In this document: in pieces, positions 44,140-55,030 of the stretch
How positions within the stretch are numbered: position 1 is the stretch's first letter
Layout of the letters: the number at the start of each line of letters is the position of its first letter
NCBI RefSeq assembly: GCF_040939455.1
Contig: NC_134104.1
Location: 9,509,501-9,573,500 of the forward strand
Reading direction: 5' to 3'
Origin: Microcebus murinus
Lineage: Eukaryota > Chordata > Mammalia > Primates > Cheirogaleidae
DNA: 64,000 bases
The notes under the pieces: model-generated
Database searches by the model: none
What the model was told of the DNA's origin: nothing
What the model saw: the letters and a program-made list of their open reading frames with translations, nothing else
Translations under genes and position numbers: made by a program

Positions 44140-46060
44140 AAAGCTTGATTCATTTTCACAAAATGAACAGACTCATGTAACCACCATACACATGAGAAAG
44201 TGAAACCTTATCAGCACCCCAAGAGTCCCCTTGTATCTTCCTCCTGTTACCTTCTTCTACTCCCCCAAAATAACAGGCACCCTGACCACCCTCTCTACAG
44301 ATTAAGTCTGCCTTTAGTTGACCTTTATGTAAATGGAATCTTAGAGTTGACCTTGCATCTTTCTCTCTTCATTTGTGATACTCATTCATATTGCATGTAC
44401 CAATAATTCATTTATTCATTTTTATTGCTATGTGCCATCCAATTGTATGAATACACAATTTATTCATTCTACTGTTCATGGACATGTGGGGCTATTAGGA
44501 ATAATGCTGCTATGAATATTCTTATACATGGCATTGACTGCACATATCTGCAATTCAGTTATATACAAACCAAGAGCACAACTTCCAGTCGAAGTGCATG
44601 TGTATGTTTAACTTTAGTAAATACTCCCAAACATTTTTCAAAGCCATAATACTAATTTACACTCCCACCAGCAATGTATGAAAGTGAGAGTTCCAATACA
44701 TCATTAATGACAGTAGTATTGTCAATTTTGTTTGTTTAGTATTAGTAATTCTGGCAGAAGAGTAATGCTATTCCACTATTAATTTGCATTTGCTTTATTC
44801 AACTGAAGTTGAGCATCTTTGCATATGCTTATTGGCCAGTTAAATAGCTGCTTTTTACAAGTGCCTGTTCAAAACTTTTGCCCATTTTCCTATTTGATTG
44901 TCTGTCTTTTTCTTATTGATTTGTTACAGGTCCCTTGTCATATATATGTATTATAAATACCTTCTCTCATTCTGTGGCATGCACTTTCACCCACTTAATG
45001 GTGTTATGTGATAGAATTCTTAATTTTAATTGATTCAATTCATCCAAGTTCCTTAATGGTTAATGATTTTTTGTGTCTTAGTTGGGGACCTTTGCCTAGC
45101 TCATGAAGGCAATGAAGACATTATCTTATGTTATCCTCTAGAAGCTATTTAAGTTAACTTTTCATATTTAGATCTACAACACACCTACAGTTAATTTGTG
45201 TGTATGGAATGATGTAGGGGCTGAAATTAATTTTTTCATTATGGCTATCCTTATTAATAGACCATTCTTTTTATACTTCTCCCTTTTTTCTTATCTTTTT
45301 TCCATTGATCTATTATTCCAAAAGGACTTGTACTAATTTATATTGTATACCTTTTACACTGATACCATATTTCTCAATAACCACAGCTTTATAATAAATC
45401 TTGTAATCTGATCACATAAGTTCTTCAACTTTGTTCTTATGGGAGATAGACGAGTGCTTCTTAGTTCTTTGCATCTGAATATACATTACAATACTAGCTT
45501 GTCAATTTCCACACACATAAATACAAAACCCTATGTGATTCTCATTTAGATTATATTGAATCAAAAGTTCAGTTGGTGGAAAAACAGCCATTTTTATAAT
45601 ACTAAGTATTATAAGTAATAAATAATTTTCCATAAAAATTATTTATCAATTGTCTTATGTTTATTTTTGTTTATTTATGTCCTTTTTACTTTCTTACAAA
45701 AACATTTTATAGTTCATTGCATAGAAGTCCTTCTTCCCTGCTTCAGTTTGGATATTGTCTACTGACCTATATTCTAGATAACTAACCTGCTAATAATCAC
45801 ATCTCTTACACAATTAATTCAAATATTGTATTTTTTAATTTCTTGAACTTCTATTTAATTCCATCTCCATTGAATTTTTACATTGTAATTCTTTGGTAAG
45901 ATTCCTCATGTTGTTATCTATTTCGTTTAGCATATTAATTACAGTTTTCTTTGTAAGTATGTATCTGAAAATTCCAATATTGTCTGTTTTCTTTTTTCAT
46001 TTTTTTCTCTCTTTTGGTCCTGTTTATTGGTATGCCTGGTAATTTTAATTGAGTTCCATA
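44140..46060 (-). mobile_element. Old L1 (L1M group), antisense ORF2 and 3' relic
   Basis: From low to high coordinate the segment walks backwards through L1 ORF2. It shows ACCCTGACCACCCTC-type and TTATTGCTATGTGCCATCC near the 3' side, then TTTACACTCCCACCAGCAAT, TTGAGCATCTTTGCATATGC, TGCCTGTTCAAAACTTTTGC, TTTGCCTAGCTCATGAAGGC, TAGACCATTCTTTTTATAC and AGCTTGTCAATTTCCACACA. The last part, 45780-46060, is an L1-type UTR-like block. No frame survives. It is the longest L1 relic in the window. Confidence 0.85.
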
Positions 46061-46264
46061 TGTTGTTCATGAAATAAAAATGTAAAATTTATGGGTGATT
46101 TTATATCACTTCAAAAACGATTTCCTTTGGCTTCTTGATGATGGCTAACATAGAAGCAGATCCCTTAATCCAGTTAGGAATTGAACTGATTTGAAATTAT
46201 TTTTAGTCTTTACAAGGCTTTATCTGATTTCTGGCTTTCCTTTACTCATGAAATATATTAATAG

Positions 46265-46611
46265 TACAGTCATCTCTGAATATCTATGGGCATTGGTTCC
46301 AGGATCCCATGTGGATACCAAAATCCATACATGCTCAGATCCCTTATATAAAATGGCATTAGTATTTGCATATAACTTGCACATAACTTCCTGTATATTT
46401 AAATCATCTCTAGTTTACTTGTAATTTCTAATGCAATGTAAATGCTATGTAAATACCCCTTATACTGAATATTTAGGAAATAATGACAAGAAAATGTCTG
46501 TACATACTCAATACAAACAGAACCATCCTTTTCTTTTTTTCTTAATATTTTTAATCCACAGTTTTCTAAATCTGCAGATATTGAACCCACCATTATGGAG
46601 GGCTGACTGTA
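46265..46611. mobile_element. Tigger-group DNA transposon (MER2-like), complete, with TA target
   Basis: The element is 46267-46609 (343 bp), bounded by CAGTC...GACTG and by the dinucleotide TA on each side (46265-46266 and 46610-46611), the TcMar target signature. Inside, CCCATGTGGATACCAAAATC, TTATATAAAATGGCATTAGT and AAATCATCTCTAGTTTACTT fit the MER2-like nonautonomous Tigger consensus that I recall (about 345 bp). It has no transposase. Confidence 0.9.
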
Positions 46612-46836
46612 ACCGAGGTCCATGAGACTAGCAAAGGCTCTGCTCAGATTCTCTTCCTCTCTGTTGCTGAGTTATGTTTGTTTTCCTTGCTCAGCCTCTT
46701 TGCTCAGGGTATAACTAGGAAAGAGCCTTACAGGAAAATCAATGTAGAACGTCAGGCTTTCTTTCCTCAATGAGTAATCTTTCTCTTTATGATATTAGAT
46801 CCTCAAATGTAGCCCATTTTAGTAACTCTTTACTCA

Positions 46837-46880
<44 letters not shown>

Positions 46881-47559
46881 ATACTCTACCCAGCTTTTCT
46901 CTTTGTTATTGACAGCAGGATTTGTCTACCTTAAGCTAGTCCTTCAGAGCTGTTAGTCAAAACACTGTCTTATCAACTGAAAAGCCAAATAATAAAGGGC
47001 TCAGAGTAACCTTTCTATTAAATACCAACCCTACCTCTCAATCCTTAGGATAGTCTGGAAGAAGGGATTTAAAGAAAATCACCAAATTTCTCAATAGAAT
47101 TCCATGGTCCTGATAATATTTTAGGTGTAAAATGTTTTCTGTTTCTAAAATTTTTCCACATATTAGACTAGAAATTCTTTAATGTATAATCTATCAGAGC
47201 AGAAATAGCACAGGCAAGGAACTAACCTTGATTTAAATCACTGCAACTGTGGGATTGATTGTTACTGCACCATAACCCAGCCTATCCTGGCTGATTCATT
47301 AAGGATGGGAAGAAATATTTATAGTGCCATTTTACTGATAAAATTAAACAAGGCTCAGATTTTTGTCTATAAAAAACTCCTTATGAATGTGAAGAATGTC
47401 CTATTTATTTTTGTTGGCCCTTCACCTAATACACTTTAGCTAAACTATTCAATACAGAAGATGCCTGAGGAATTTTCAAGATGAGTGGATGAATGACCAA
47501 ATAAATGCCTTTGTTTGAGTCAGTGCACATAAGAAGACAGGAAGGCAAGATATTATGAC
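46612..47559. other. Intergenic stretch with a GT microsatellite
   Basis: Unique apart from (GT)n at 46841-46879. No gene was recognised. Confidence 0.45.
46841..46879. repeat. (GT)19 microsatellite
   Basis: Uninterrupted for 39 bp, so likely polymorphic. Confidence 0.98.
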
Positions 47560-47775
47560 CTCACAAGATAAATCTGGATTCAAATACTGGTTCTAACATC
47601 ATCTGTAAAACCTTCCTTGAGCAAGTATCTGAATTTCTGTAATAATAAAATGAGAAAAATTATACCTACTTTTAGGGGTTGTTATGAGAATTAGATAACA
47701 TTTATGCTGCACTTAACATAGTGTCTAGCATATATTATTAATAATACTAAAAATGACAGCTATTATTATTATCTC
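47560..47775 (+). mobile_element. MIR SINE
   Basis: ATCTGGATTCAAATACTGGTTC, TTGAGCAAGTATCTGAATTTC, AGGGGTTGTTATGAGAATTAG and AGTGTCTAGCATATATTATT keep the full sense MIR order. Confidence 0.83.
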
Positions 47776-48389
47776 TCAAAAACTAATGGGAAGAGAGAAA
47801 AACATAAGAATTAACATAGGTGGGGGATGTCAATACTTCACAATTCACTCATGCACTCCCTCCAGATTGATATCAAAGTCAAAAAAAAGAAGCTAGTTTC
47901 AAGGACAATAAAATGAAAGCTAAAATAATTGAATACATTAATCCATTTAAGAAACTATGAAATTAAAATATGAGTATGAGGTGTTAATATAAATATGTGT
48001 GTATTAGATGTATAAAAGATATATTTGAAATTTGACTTGAAATGGACTGATAAATAGACAAACACACAGAGAGTAGCTAGATATTAAGTACAAGGGTCAT
48101 ATTCAAAAATAATTGGCAAAGCTCCTTGAATAGGATCGCCTTGGTGTAAATGAAAAGAGCTTCTAAGAAGGGAACGCTTGTCACTTGGACATGGCCTAAT
48201 TAAAAGAAAAAGACTCACCGTCTAGAAAAATGTACATCATTTAGCATGCCAATGATGGCATGAAACTCTGAAGCTTCATCTTAAGGACACCATGGTATAT
48301 AAGTGAATATTTCTGACCACCAATGTTATAAAATTCAGAAAAGCAATAGTTTGGTTCCAATGAACCAAATGAAATGCCAATATAATCTT
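47776..48389. other. Intergenic AT-rich stretch, nothing recognised
   Basis: No gene or repeat recognised. Confidence 0.45.
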
Positions 48390-48640
48390 TATATCTTAAG
48401 ACTTCAAGATGGTGAACTCCCAAGGCTGGCAGCTGATGCTGGCTATCATCTGGGAACAAAGTTGGGACTACTGACTGGGTCTACACATGGCCTCAGCACA
48501 GCAGCTAGTTTCCAGAGTCCAAAGCAAAAGATGCCAGTCCTCTTAAAGGCTAGGTTCGAAACTGGCACAGCATCACTTTCACCAAACGTCATTGGTCAAA
48601 GTAGCCACAAGCCAGCTTAGATTCAAGTGGGGAAGAAATA
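48390..48640. mobile_element. Probable old LTR fragment, family unassigned
   Basis: GGCTGGCAGCTGATGCTGGC and CATTGGTCAAAGTAGCCACA with AGATTCAAGTGGGGAAGAA recall blocks of an old mammalian LTR, probably MaLR-related. The MST LTR was inserted just to its right. Confidence 0.45.
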
Positions 48641-48646
48641 GACTAG

Positions 48647-49047
48647 TGTCTTAGTCCATTTTGTGTTGCTATAAAAGGAATACCTGAAGCTCAGTAATTT
48701 ACAAAGAAAAAAGTTGTATTTGTCTCATGATTCTGAATGGCTGGAAAGTTAGAGATTGGGCATCTGCACCTGATGAGGGTCTCAGGCTGCTTCTACTCAT
48801 GGCAGAAGGTGAAGGGAGCTGGTGTGTACAGAGGAGGAAAGATGGAAAGAGAGAGGTGCCAGGCTCTTTTTAACAACCAGCTATGGAGGAAACTAACAGA
48901 GTGAAAACTCACTCTGAGGGAGGGGATTAATCTATCCATGGGAGGTTTGCCCCCACAAACAAAACACCTCCTATCAGGCCTATCTCCAACACTGGAGATC
49001 AAATCTCAACATGCGGTTTGAAGGGGACAAATATCCAAATCATAGCA
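48647..49047 (-). mobile_element. ERVL-MaLR LTR (MST-type), complete solo LTR
   Basis: Antisense LTR from TGTCTTAGTCCATTTTGTGT to CCAAATCATAGCA. Inside, AATACCTGAAGCTCAGTAAT, CTTTTTAACAACCAGCTATG and TCAACATGCGGTTTGAAGGG are MST landmarks. The flanks ACTAG and GCTAG match at four of five bases. No internal retroviral sequence remains, so the provirus-like body was lost by recombination between LTRs. Confidence 0.93.
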
Positions 49048-49245
49048 GCTAGCTTCTAGAAAAAAAGAAGTGTCAAATAATTTATATCCATCTTTATTTT
49101 GGAGTAGTCTGGTACATAGAAGGCACTATACAAATGTCTTCTTAATGAGTGGATGATTATGTAGTTGGCCACCTCAAACTATTTATGATAAGCATATTTT
49201 CTCTTCTTCTGCCTCTGAATAGATCAGATATTCCAAAATTTTAAA
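49048..49245. other. Intergenic stretch, nothing recognised
   Basis: Short unique stretch. Confidence 0.4.
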
Positions 49246-49380
49246 TTCTTCCCTTCCACCTTCCCTTGATATCTTCCTTTTCTTTCCCTCCTTTTCATCA
49301 ACTTCTCTCTAAATCATTCTCTCTTCTCTTCCTTCCCCCTCCCTCTTTCTCCCCTAACCAACTTCTCTCCCCACCACCAC
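49246..49380. repeat. Polypyrimidine-rich tract
   Basis: About 135 bp that are almost all C and T, with a few A and G interruptions, merging into the AC repeat. Confidence 0.85.

Positions 49381-49383
<3 letters not shown>

Positions 49384-49429
<46 letters not shown>
49384..49429. repeat. (AC)23 microsatellite
   Basis: 46 bp uninterrupted, the longest pure dinucleotide repeat in the window. Confidence 0.98.
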
Positions 49430-49433
<4 letters not shown>

Positions 49434-50654
49434 TTCTCCCATGAGAGGGTACTATGGCAGTCATGAGCCAGGGAGACTCAGGTCCATGTGGTTGGTGTGG
49501 ATACGTCTGGTAAGTCATGTGTCTGCAAGTTGGCAACACCCCCCTTTGAAGCTTGGAAGCAAAAAGGAAAAAAAAATCAGCAGACGCATATTTTTCTTCA
49601 TTGTACAAATTTGTGGTTTCAAGTCTACACTTTACAAATATGATTTTCCTTTTTCAAATTAAAAAAAAGGTTGAAAGATCTGTAAATCACAAAGGCATCA
49701 CAGAGTAACATCTTGATGATTTAAGTGTAAATGGATAAGGAACATATGGATCCTGTTCCTCACAAAGCACACAGGCTGGAAGTGAGAGAAGGAAGCATCT
49801 GGCAAAACATGCTTCTGGTTTGGTAGAATTTGGAGAATTGGAGGTGTAGTTCGAATGGCAGCGCAAGAAGCCCAAATGCCAACTGTGGGTTTGGTTCATT
49901 TCATCCCAATGCCAACGCAAAGCTAGACTTTTCATTCACGTTCAAATATACCCCACTTAGTTTTTTTTTTTTTTCCTTCACATTATAGACTTGGCAAAAT
50001 TTAAAGGTTCCTTTCACTTTGGGTTCATATGAGCTCTATGTCTTGGCATGAGGAAAGTAACCTAATACAGAATGACATAAAGTTTGGGAAAAACGACAAT
50101 TTGATCTCATGTTCACTTTAATACGGAAAGGTTGAATAGCATTCAGCTACGATTCATTCCAATTTTTGTCTTCTCAATGAAAGGCCTGGGGCTGCCAAAG
50201 AGAGGTGAGCTGGGAAGATTTCCCCACCTGGGGGTGGGGTGGGGCGGAGAAGGGCTTCTCCTAAGTTCCTGAGCAGCAGATTCCAGGATGCAAAGCATTT
50301 CCCATCAGCGTGATCACCCACCTTGCTTCCCTGTTGGTGATTAGCTAATTCGCAAGAACGTCTTTTAACAAAAAGAAGAACCACTTTACCCTAGATTCTA
50401 TGTCAAGCACTTGCCAAAGGATGATCACTAAGTCTAATCAGAATTAAAGTCAGGGAGAGGAGAGGAAGAGCTGGTAGAAAGACAAGCAGAGATGACACAT
50501 TTGAAAGTTTGTTTCTGTCGATCCATCCCAACCCAGCAGTGATCTGAGAATGGAATGGAGACCATCTTGGTTGATTTACACTCTCTCAACACATTGTACT
50601 GTTCACCCCCTGTCATTACCCTAACTTTAGCTGTTCTCATGCCTTACAAGGATC
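49430..50654. other. Intergenic stretch of 1.2 kb, no gene seen
   Basis: Unique, with a poly-T near 49965. Nothing coding was recognised. Confidence 0.45.
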
Positions 50655-51235
50655 CTTTTATTGCCAGGGCTCTGGCCCCCACCTCCAATTCACCTGCACG
50701 TAGTAGCCAGAACTCTCTTTGAAAAAGGCAAGTCTGATCATGCCACTATTCCCCAGCTCAAGAGCCTTTGTTGGCTCCCAATTGCTCTCAAGCTACAGTC
50801 TGACTTCTACAGCAACTCAGAGGAAGTGCAGAACAGTCTGCCCCCAAGCTCACGTCTCTGGCCACATCTCTTCATGCCCATGGGCCTCACATTCTGTTTT
50901 CTAGCCATTGGGAATTTATTTCAGCTTCTTAAACTCATCATGCTTTTCTTTTACTCTGGGATTCCTCTCTGCCTGGGACTCTCCTCCTTCCTCTGCCTCC
51001 CTCACTCCCCCTTGTGCACACCTATTCCCTCCAGTCTGGGGAGTTCGTCCCAGAGGCCTCAGGCTGGGAATTGAAGCCTCTCCCCATGTTCTCGAAACAT
51101 CCTCTACCCATTTGGGGATGTAACCTATGCTGTGATGTGGTCCGATTGTGGACCATGACGACAGAGGCCACATCTGTCCCATCCACTCTCATCTCCAGCA
51201 TGTAGCACCACGCCTGGCACTTGACAGTCTGAATT
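50655..51235 (+). mobile_element. L2 LINE, 3' region
   Basis: GGCAAGTCTGATCATGCCAC, CAGCTCAAGAGCCTTTGTTGGCTCCC, GGCCTCACATTCTGT and a closing CAGCATGTAGCACCACGCCTGGCACTTG are L2 blocks in sense order. Middle sections are worn or rearranged. The 137-codon frame across it is a by-product and not a gene. Confidence 0.83.
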
Positions 51236-51267
51236 TCAACTCCACGCACTCCACCGTGGAAGTCTGA

Positions 51268-51712
51268 CAGTTAACTTTATGTGTCAGCTTGGCTACACTG
51301 CTGTACCCAGTTATCCGGTCAAACGCCAGTCTAGATGTTACTTTGAAGAAGGTATTGTTTAGAGGTAATTAACATCTACAAACAGTAAACATCCAGCAAA
51401 GTAGATTATCATCCATACTGTAGATAGGACCCCTCTAATCGGCTGAAGGCCTTAAAAGAAAGACTGAGGTTCCCTGAAGAGGAGGGAATTCTCAAGACTG
51501 CACTGTTGACGCTCCACCTGAGTTTCCAACCTGTTGTGGAATTTGGACTCGAGGCTGCAGCCTCAACTCTCACCTGAATGTCCAGCCTAGCAGCTGGCTT
51601 CCCAGATCGCAGACCTGCTAGGCCCACAACAGAGTCTTAGTTGTGAGTCTGGCAAGTCTCTCTCTCTTGATGGATCGATCAATCAATAGATAGATAGATA
51701 GATAGACACACA
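51268..51712 (+). mobile_element. Old LTR-type element, left part (interrupted by a Tigger)
   Basis: AGTTAACTTTATGTGTCAGCTT starts a block with AATCGGCTGAAGGCCTTAAAAG and GGAGGGAATTCTCAAGACTG, ending in TCTCTCTCTTGATGG and a (GATA)n tail. Its missing 3' end (TTCTGTTTCTCTGGAGAACA) is found about 600 bp away at 52372-52391. I believe it is an ERVL/MaLR-related solo LTR, name uncertain. Confidence 0.65.
51688..51708. repeat. (GATA)n microsatellite
   Basis: About five GATA units at the junction of the LTR tail and the inserted transposon. Confidence 0.92.
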
Positions 51713-52308
51713 GTCGTGTGTAGCTTAACAACAGGGATACTGTCTGAGAAATGCATTGCTAGATGATTTAGTCTTTGTGCCAACATCAGAGTGCACTTAC
51801 ACAAAACCAGACAATACAGGTTACCACACACCTAGGCTGTATGGTACAAGCCCGTCCAGCATGTTACTGCCCTGAATACTGCAGGCAATGGTAAGACAAT
51901 GGTATTTGTATCTAAAGATAGAACAGGTACAGTAAAAACACAATATAAAAGATAAAATACGGTGCATCTACATGCGGCACTTACCGTGAACGGAGCTTGC
52001 AGGACTGGCAGTTGCTCTGGGTGAGTCAGTGAGTGCTGAGTGAGTGCAAAGGCCTGGGGCATTACTGCACACCCCTGCAGACTTCATAAACACTCTATAC
52101 TTAGGCTATACTAAGTTTATTTCTTAAATATTTGTTTATACCAGCGTCATCACAAACGCGTGAGTCACGCATTGTGCTATGGTGTTACAATGGCTGTGAT
52201 GTCACTCGGTGATAGGAATTTTTCAGCACCATTATAGTTTTATAGGACCACGGACACATACACAGTCTGTCATTGACCAAAACGTCCTGTACACAATGTG
52301 TGACTCTG
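51713..52308 (+). mobile_element. Tigger-group DNA transposon, internally deleted, nested
   Basis: It begins CAGTCGTGTGTAGCTTAACA and ends near CACAATGTGTGACTCTG, which are inverted-repeat-like ends. GCTGTATGGTACAAGCC, CATGTTACTGCCCTGAATACTG, GAGCTTGCAGGACTGGCAGTT, TAGGAATTTTTCAGCACCATTATAG and GTCATTGACCAAAACGTCC follow the order of a long Tigger-type consensus that I recognise. Most of the transposase region is missing. The target TA is obscured by flanking simple repeats. Confidence 0.8.
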
Positions 52309-52400
52309 TGCGTGTATATATTTGTGTGTGCGTGCACGCGCATGCACACACATACGTGTGATTTCCTAATGCTTCTGTTTCTCTGGAGAACACTGATGCA
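52309..52400 (+). mobile_element. Old LTR-type element, right part
   Basis: A TG/TA-rich tail and then TTCTGTTTCTCTGGAGAACACTGATGCAG close the element that began at 51268. Confidence 0.6.
52324..52360. repeat. 37-bp strictly alternating purine-pyrimidine tract
   Basis: Every base from 52324 to 52360 alternates purine and pyrimidine. The centre contains the palindrome GCGTGCACGC, and TGTGTGC and GCACACA form outer arms. Confidence 0.97.
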
Positions 52401-52884
52401 GTTAGAAAAGTAACATCTCCAATTTCCATTTTGACTCCCTGTTCTTCCAGTGGGGCTGGAAGCTCATCTCCTCCAAGTCGGCAGTGCCCTCCTGCCCAGC
52501 GGTGACACTCAGTCCCAGGTCTGTGCTGTGCCAAGACATGGGGTGGAAAAGTAGGACGTGGGTCTTTGGTAATATGCTAGCTCCCTGCAGCAGTCTGCTG
52601 GGATGGCACTCATACCACCTGGCCCTACAACTTCTTTGCCACACACATGGGAGTCCTGTCTGCCAGGGCCCTTTAGGCCTGGCCTTCCCTCTCTCCACTC
52701 CATTAACACGTCTCTGGAGCCCACACATACCATTTTGCTAATCAGAGAACTCAGAGGCAGCCAGAGACCTGTCTGCCTTTGTAGCCCAAACAGCGGTTGG
52801 CTTTATGCTCTTTTGTTCCTTCCCAGGGCTTTATCCAGAAAAGAAGGCCCTGCCCAGGGGAGGCCCCTAAAAGGATGCGTTTGT
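52401..52884. other. Intergenic stretch, no gene seen
   Basis: Overlapping open frames of 70-115 codons on both strands, none with a known domain; probably chance frames in balanced-composition DNA. Confidence 0.4.
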
Positions 52885-53275
52885 GTCCTAGGCCCTGGAA
52901 CCTATGAACGTGTCCTTATTTGTCAAAAGCATCTTGGCAGATGCAATTAAGTCAAGGATCTCCAGATGAGATCATCCTGGTTTACTCAGGTGGGTCCTTA
53001 AAAGAGAAGAGGAACAGACACAGGCACAGAGAAGGCCCAGGGAAGACGGAGACAGAGACTGGAGTGATGCAGCCACAGGCCAAGGGACGCGTGGAGCCAC
53101 CAGACCCTGGGAGAGGTAAGGATGGCTTCCCCACTCCAGCCCTGAAGAGGCATGGCCCTGCCAACACCATCATTTCAGAATTCTGGCCTCAAGAACTGTA
53201 AGAGAATAAATATCTGTTGTTTTAAGCAACCAGGTTTGTGGCAATTTGTTATAGCACCAGCTTGAAGTTAATACA
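52885..53275 (+). mobile_element. ERVL-MaLR LTR (MLT1-type), 5' end missing
   Basis: TTGTCAAAAGCATCTTGGCA, CAAGGATCTCCAGATGAGATCATCC, TGGAGTGATGCAGCCACAGGCC, AACTGTAAGAGAATAAATATCTG and the closing AAGTTAATACA fit the LTR order. AATAAA at about 53202 is the ancestral polyadenylation signal. Confidence 0.87.
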
Positions 53276-53522
53276 CCCACCAAATGTCCTCCCTTTTAGG
53301 AGGAAGCAGTAGGCTCTTCCTACTCATCATGAAATTCTTCTCATCCAGTGTACGTGGCAGGAATCTTTTCTGTTACTCTTTGGAACTAGGATCCCTATAC
53401 CCAGAATGTCCATAAGAAACTAGCTGATTAAACAAGAAGGGGCTGAATATGGAGGTTTGAAAATATTATACCAAGGAAATCACTTTTAAGTGATCTTTCC
53501 TGAAAACTTTAAGGAATGTATC

Positions 53523-53557
<35 letters not shown>

Positions 53558-54039
53558 TTTTTTTTCCTAAAATTGTCCTGAATTCTCACTTGGAGGGTAA
53601 CAACACAGTCCAACAAACACATGGCTTAGGAATTCATCACAAATGCTGCCTTCTTAAAGATGGAGACCAATTTATTCCCCAGTCCTACATTTGTTTTTCA
53701 TAAGTATCCAACTATCTTTGCTAGATTTCTCTAATGTGTGAATTCAACTATCTGTGACCAAAAGAATTTTCATTACCAGCAAGTAATTTCTGGAGTGATA
53801 CTTCTTTGGCCCAGAGTTTGCTCATGATTCTAGCTTGTCATCGCTATTTGGCTGTATCTCTGACCCCTCTCTCAGTTGCCTGGACTCTTCTGGATGCCTT
53901 TTCCCAAAAAAAAAACAGAAACTGCCAGGCCTTGAAAATCTCCAAGGCTGTAAATGATGTGCTAACACTAGGAGCTTTCTCTGAGTAAAGTAGTAAGTTA
54001 TGGATCACTGTCATTGCTTAATGCCTTGGGCACTAGCTT
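53276..54039. other. Intergenic stretch with a TA repeat
   Basis: Unique apart from the (TA)n at 53522-53558. Confidence 0.45.
53522..53558. repeat. (TA)n microsatellite
   Basis: TA units with one C interruption, followed by a T run. Confidence 0.95.
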
Positions 54040-54150
54040 TGCCTTCACATAGATCTGAGTTCAAATTCTAGCTTTGCTTTAATGGCTGTGTAACTTGTAG
54101 CAAATCATTTAAACTCTTGGAACCTCAGTTTCTTTCTCTTTATCTGGAGC
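54040..54150 (+). mobile_element. MIR SINE fragment
   Basis: CTGAGTTCAAATTCTAGCTTTGC, GGCTGTGTAACTTGTAGCAAATC and GAACCTCAGTTTCTTTCTCTTTA are sense MIR blocks. Confidence 0.83.
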
Positions 54151-54849
54151 AAAAGAGCTACGATACAAGAAGGAATTAGCACTAATTTTGTCATCTTTTC
54201 TTAACATTTTGCACTCATTCCTAGACCGATTATTTAGCAACCGTGATAGACTGCTAGGTGGCCATTAAACCTTGTGCTCTATAAGAATGTTGAATAATAT
54301 GGAAAAGACCTGTGTCATATTACTAAGTGAAAAAAGATTTAAAAGATTATCAGGCACCATGTACAATATGATCTCAATTGAGATTTAAAAATATACAAAG
54401 ACTATGCAAATACTTACAAAAAAATTTATAGACAAAGAGACTAGGAGGATGAGATTTTATAGTGGTCATCTCTAACTGATGGTATTTTGTGGGTCATAAA
54501 TAATATATTTTTCTGTACATTTTTCAAATATTCCACATTATATTTATAGTCAGAAAAAAAATATTTAGTGTAACTCTGGATAGGTCACTTAGCCTGTTTG
54601 CTTATTGGCAAATTGGGGCTAATAAAAGTTTTTTAAGATTAAAGGATAAAATATGTATGTATATGCTTTGTAAGCTATAGAAATATTAAGTAAGAAAGTA
54701 ATGTTTTCATTATTAACATATTATGATTGAGCAATGAATAATCAGTATTGTACTGAAAGGAAAGTTTACTACCAAGTAGAAGCACAATAGTTCTAAGAAT
54801 ATTCTTTGCTGTACATTTGTACGGGGTTGCATGCGTGTGAGTGTGATTA
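54151..54849. other. AT-rich stretch; old retroposon-like block 54270-54560
   Basis: AATATGGAAAAGACCTGTGTC, AGTGAAAAAAGATTTAAAAG, AGTGGTCATCTCTAACTGATGG and a closing TATTTATAGTCAGAAAAAAAA form a block that I know from many mammalian sites but cannot name. Confidence 0.45.
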
Positions 54850-55030
54850 CTGACGTAGGCAGGACTGGCTCCTCCGGCATGCACCCCGGAAGGGCCGGGG
54901 GCCCCCCACACAGAGGACCCCCAACTTGGTTTAATGCTTGTCAGTCACCATCTTGAACTTCTAAAGTTTTGAACCAGGAACGCACATTTTCATTCTATCC
55001 AAGGCCTCAAAAATGGTACAGCTTGTTCCG
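54850..55030. mobile_element. Possible old DNA-transposon-like repeat with GC-rich head
   Basis: GGCAGGACTGGCTCCTCCGG, a GC-rich GGGCCGGGGGCCCCCC, then TTTAATGCTTGTCAGTCACC and TCTTGAACTTCTAAAG resemble a dispersed mammalian repeat. Its two ends are weakly inverted. Family not resolved. Confidence 0.4.

Noticed and set aside
48303..48620. 105-codon frame
   Set aside because: It crosses a probable old LTR fragment and shows no domain.
50661..51074. 137-codon frame
   Set aside because: It lies in the noncoding 3' part of an L2 element.
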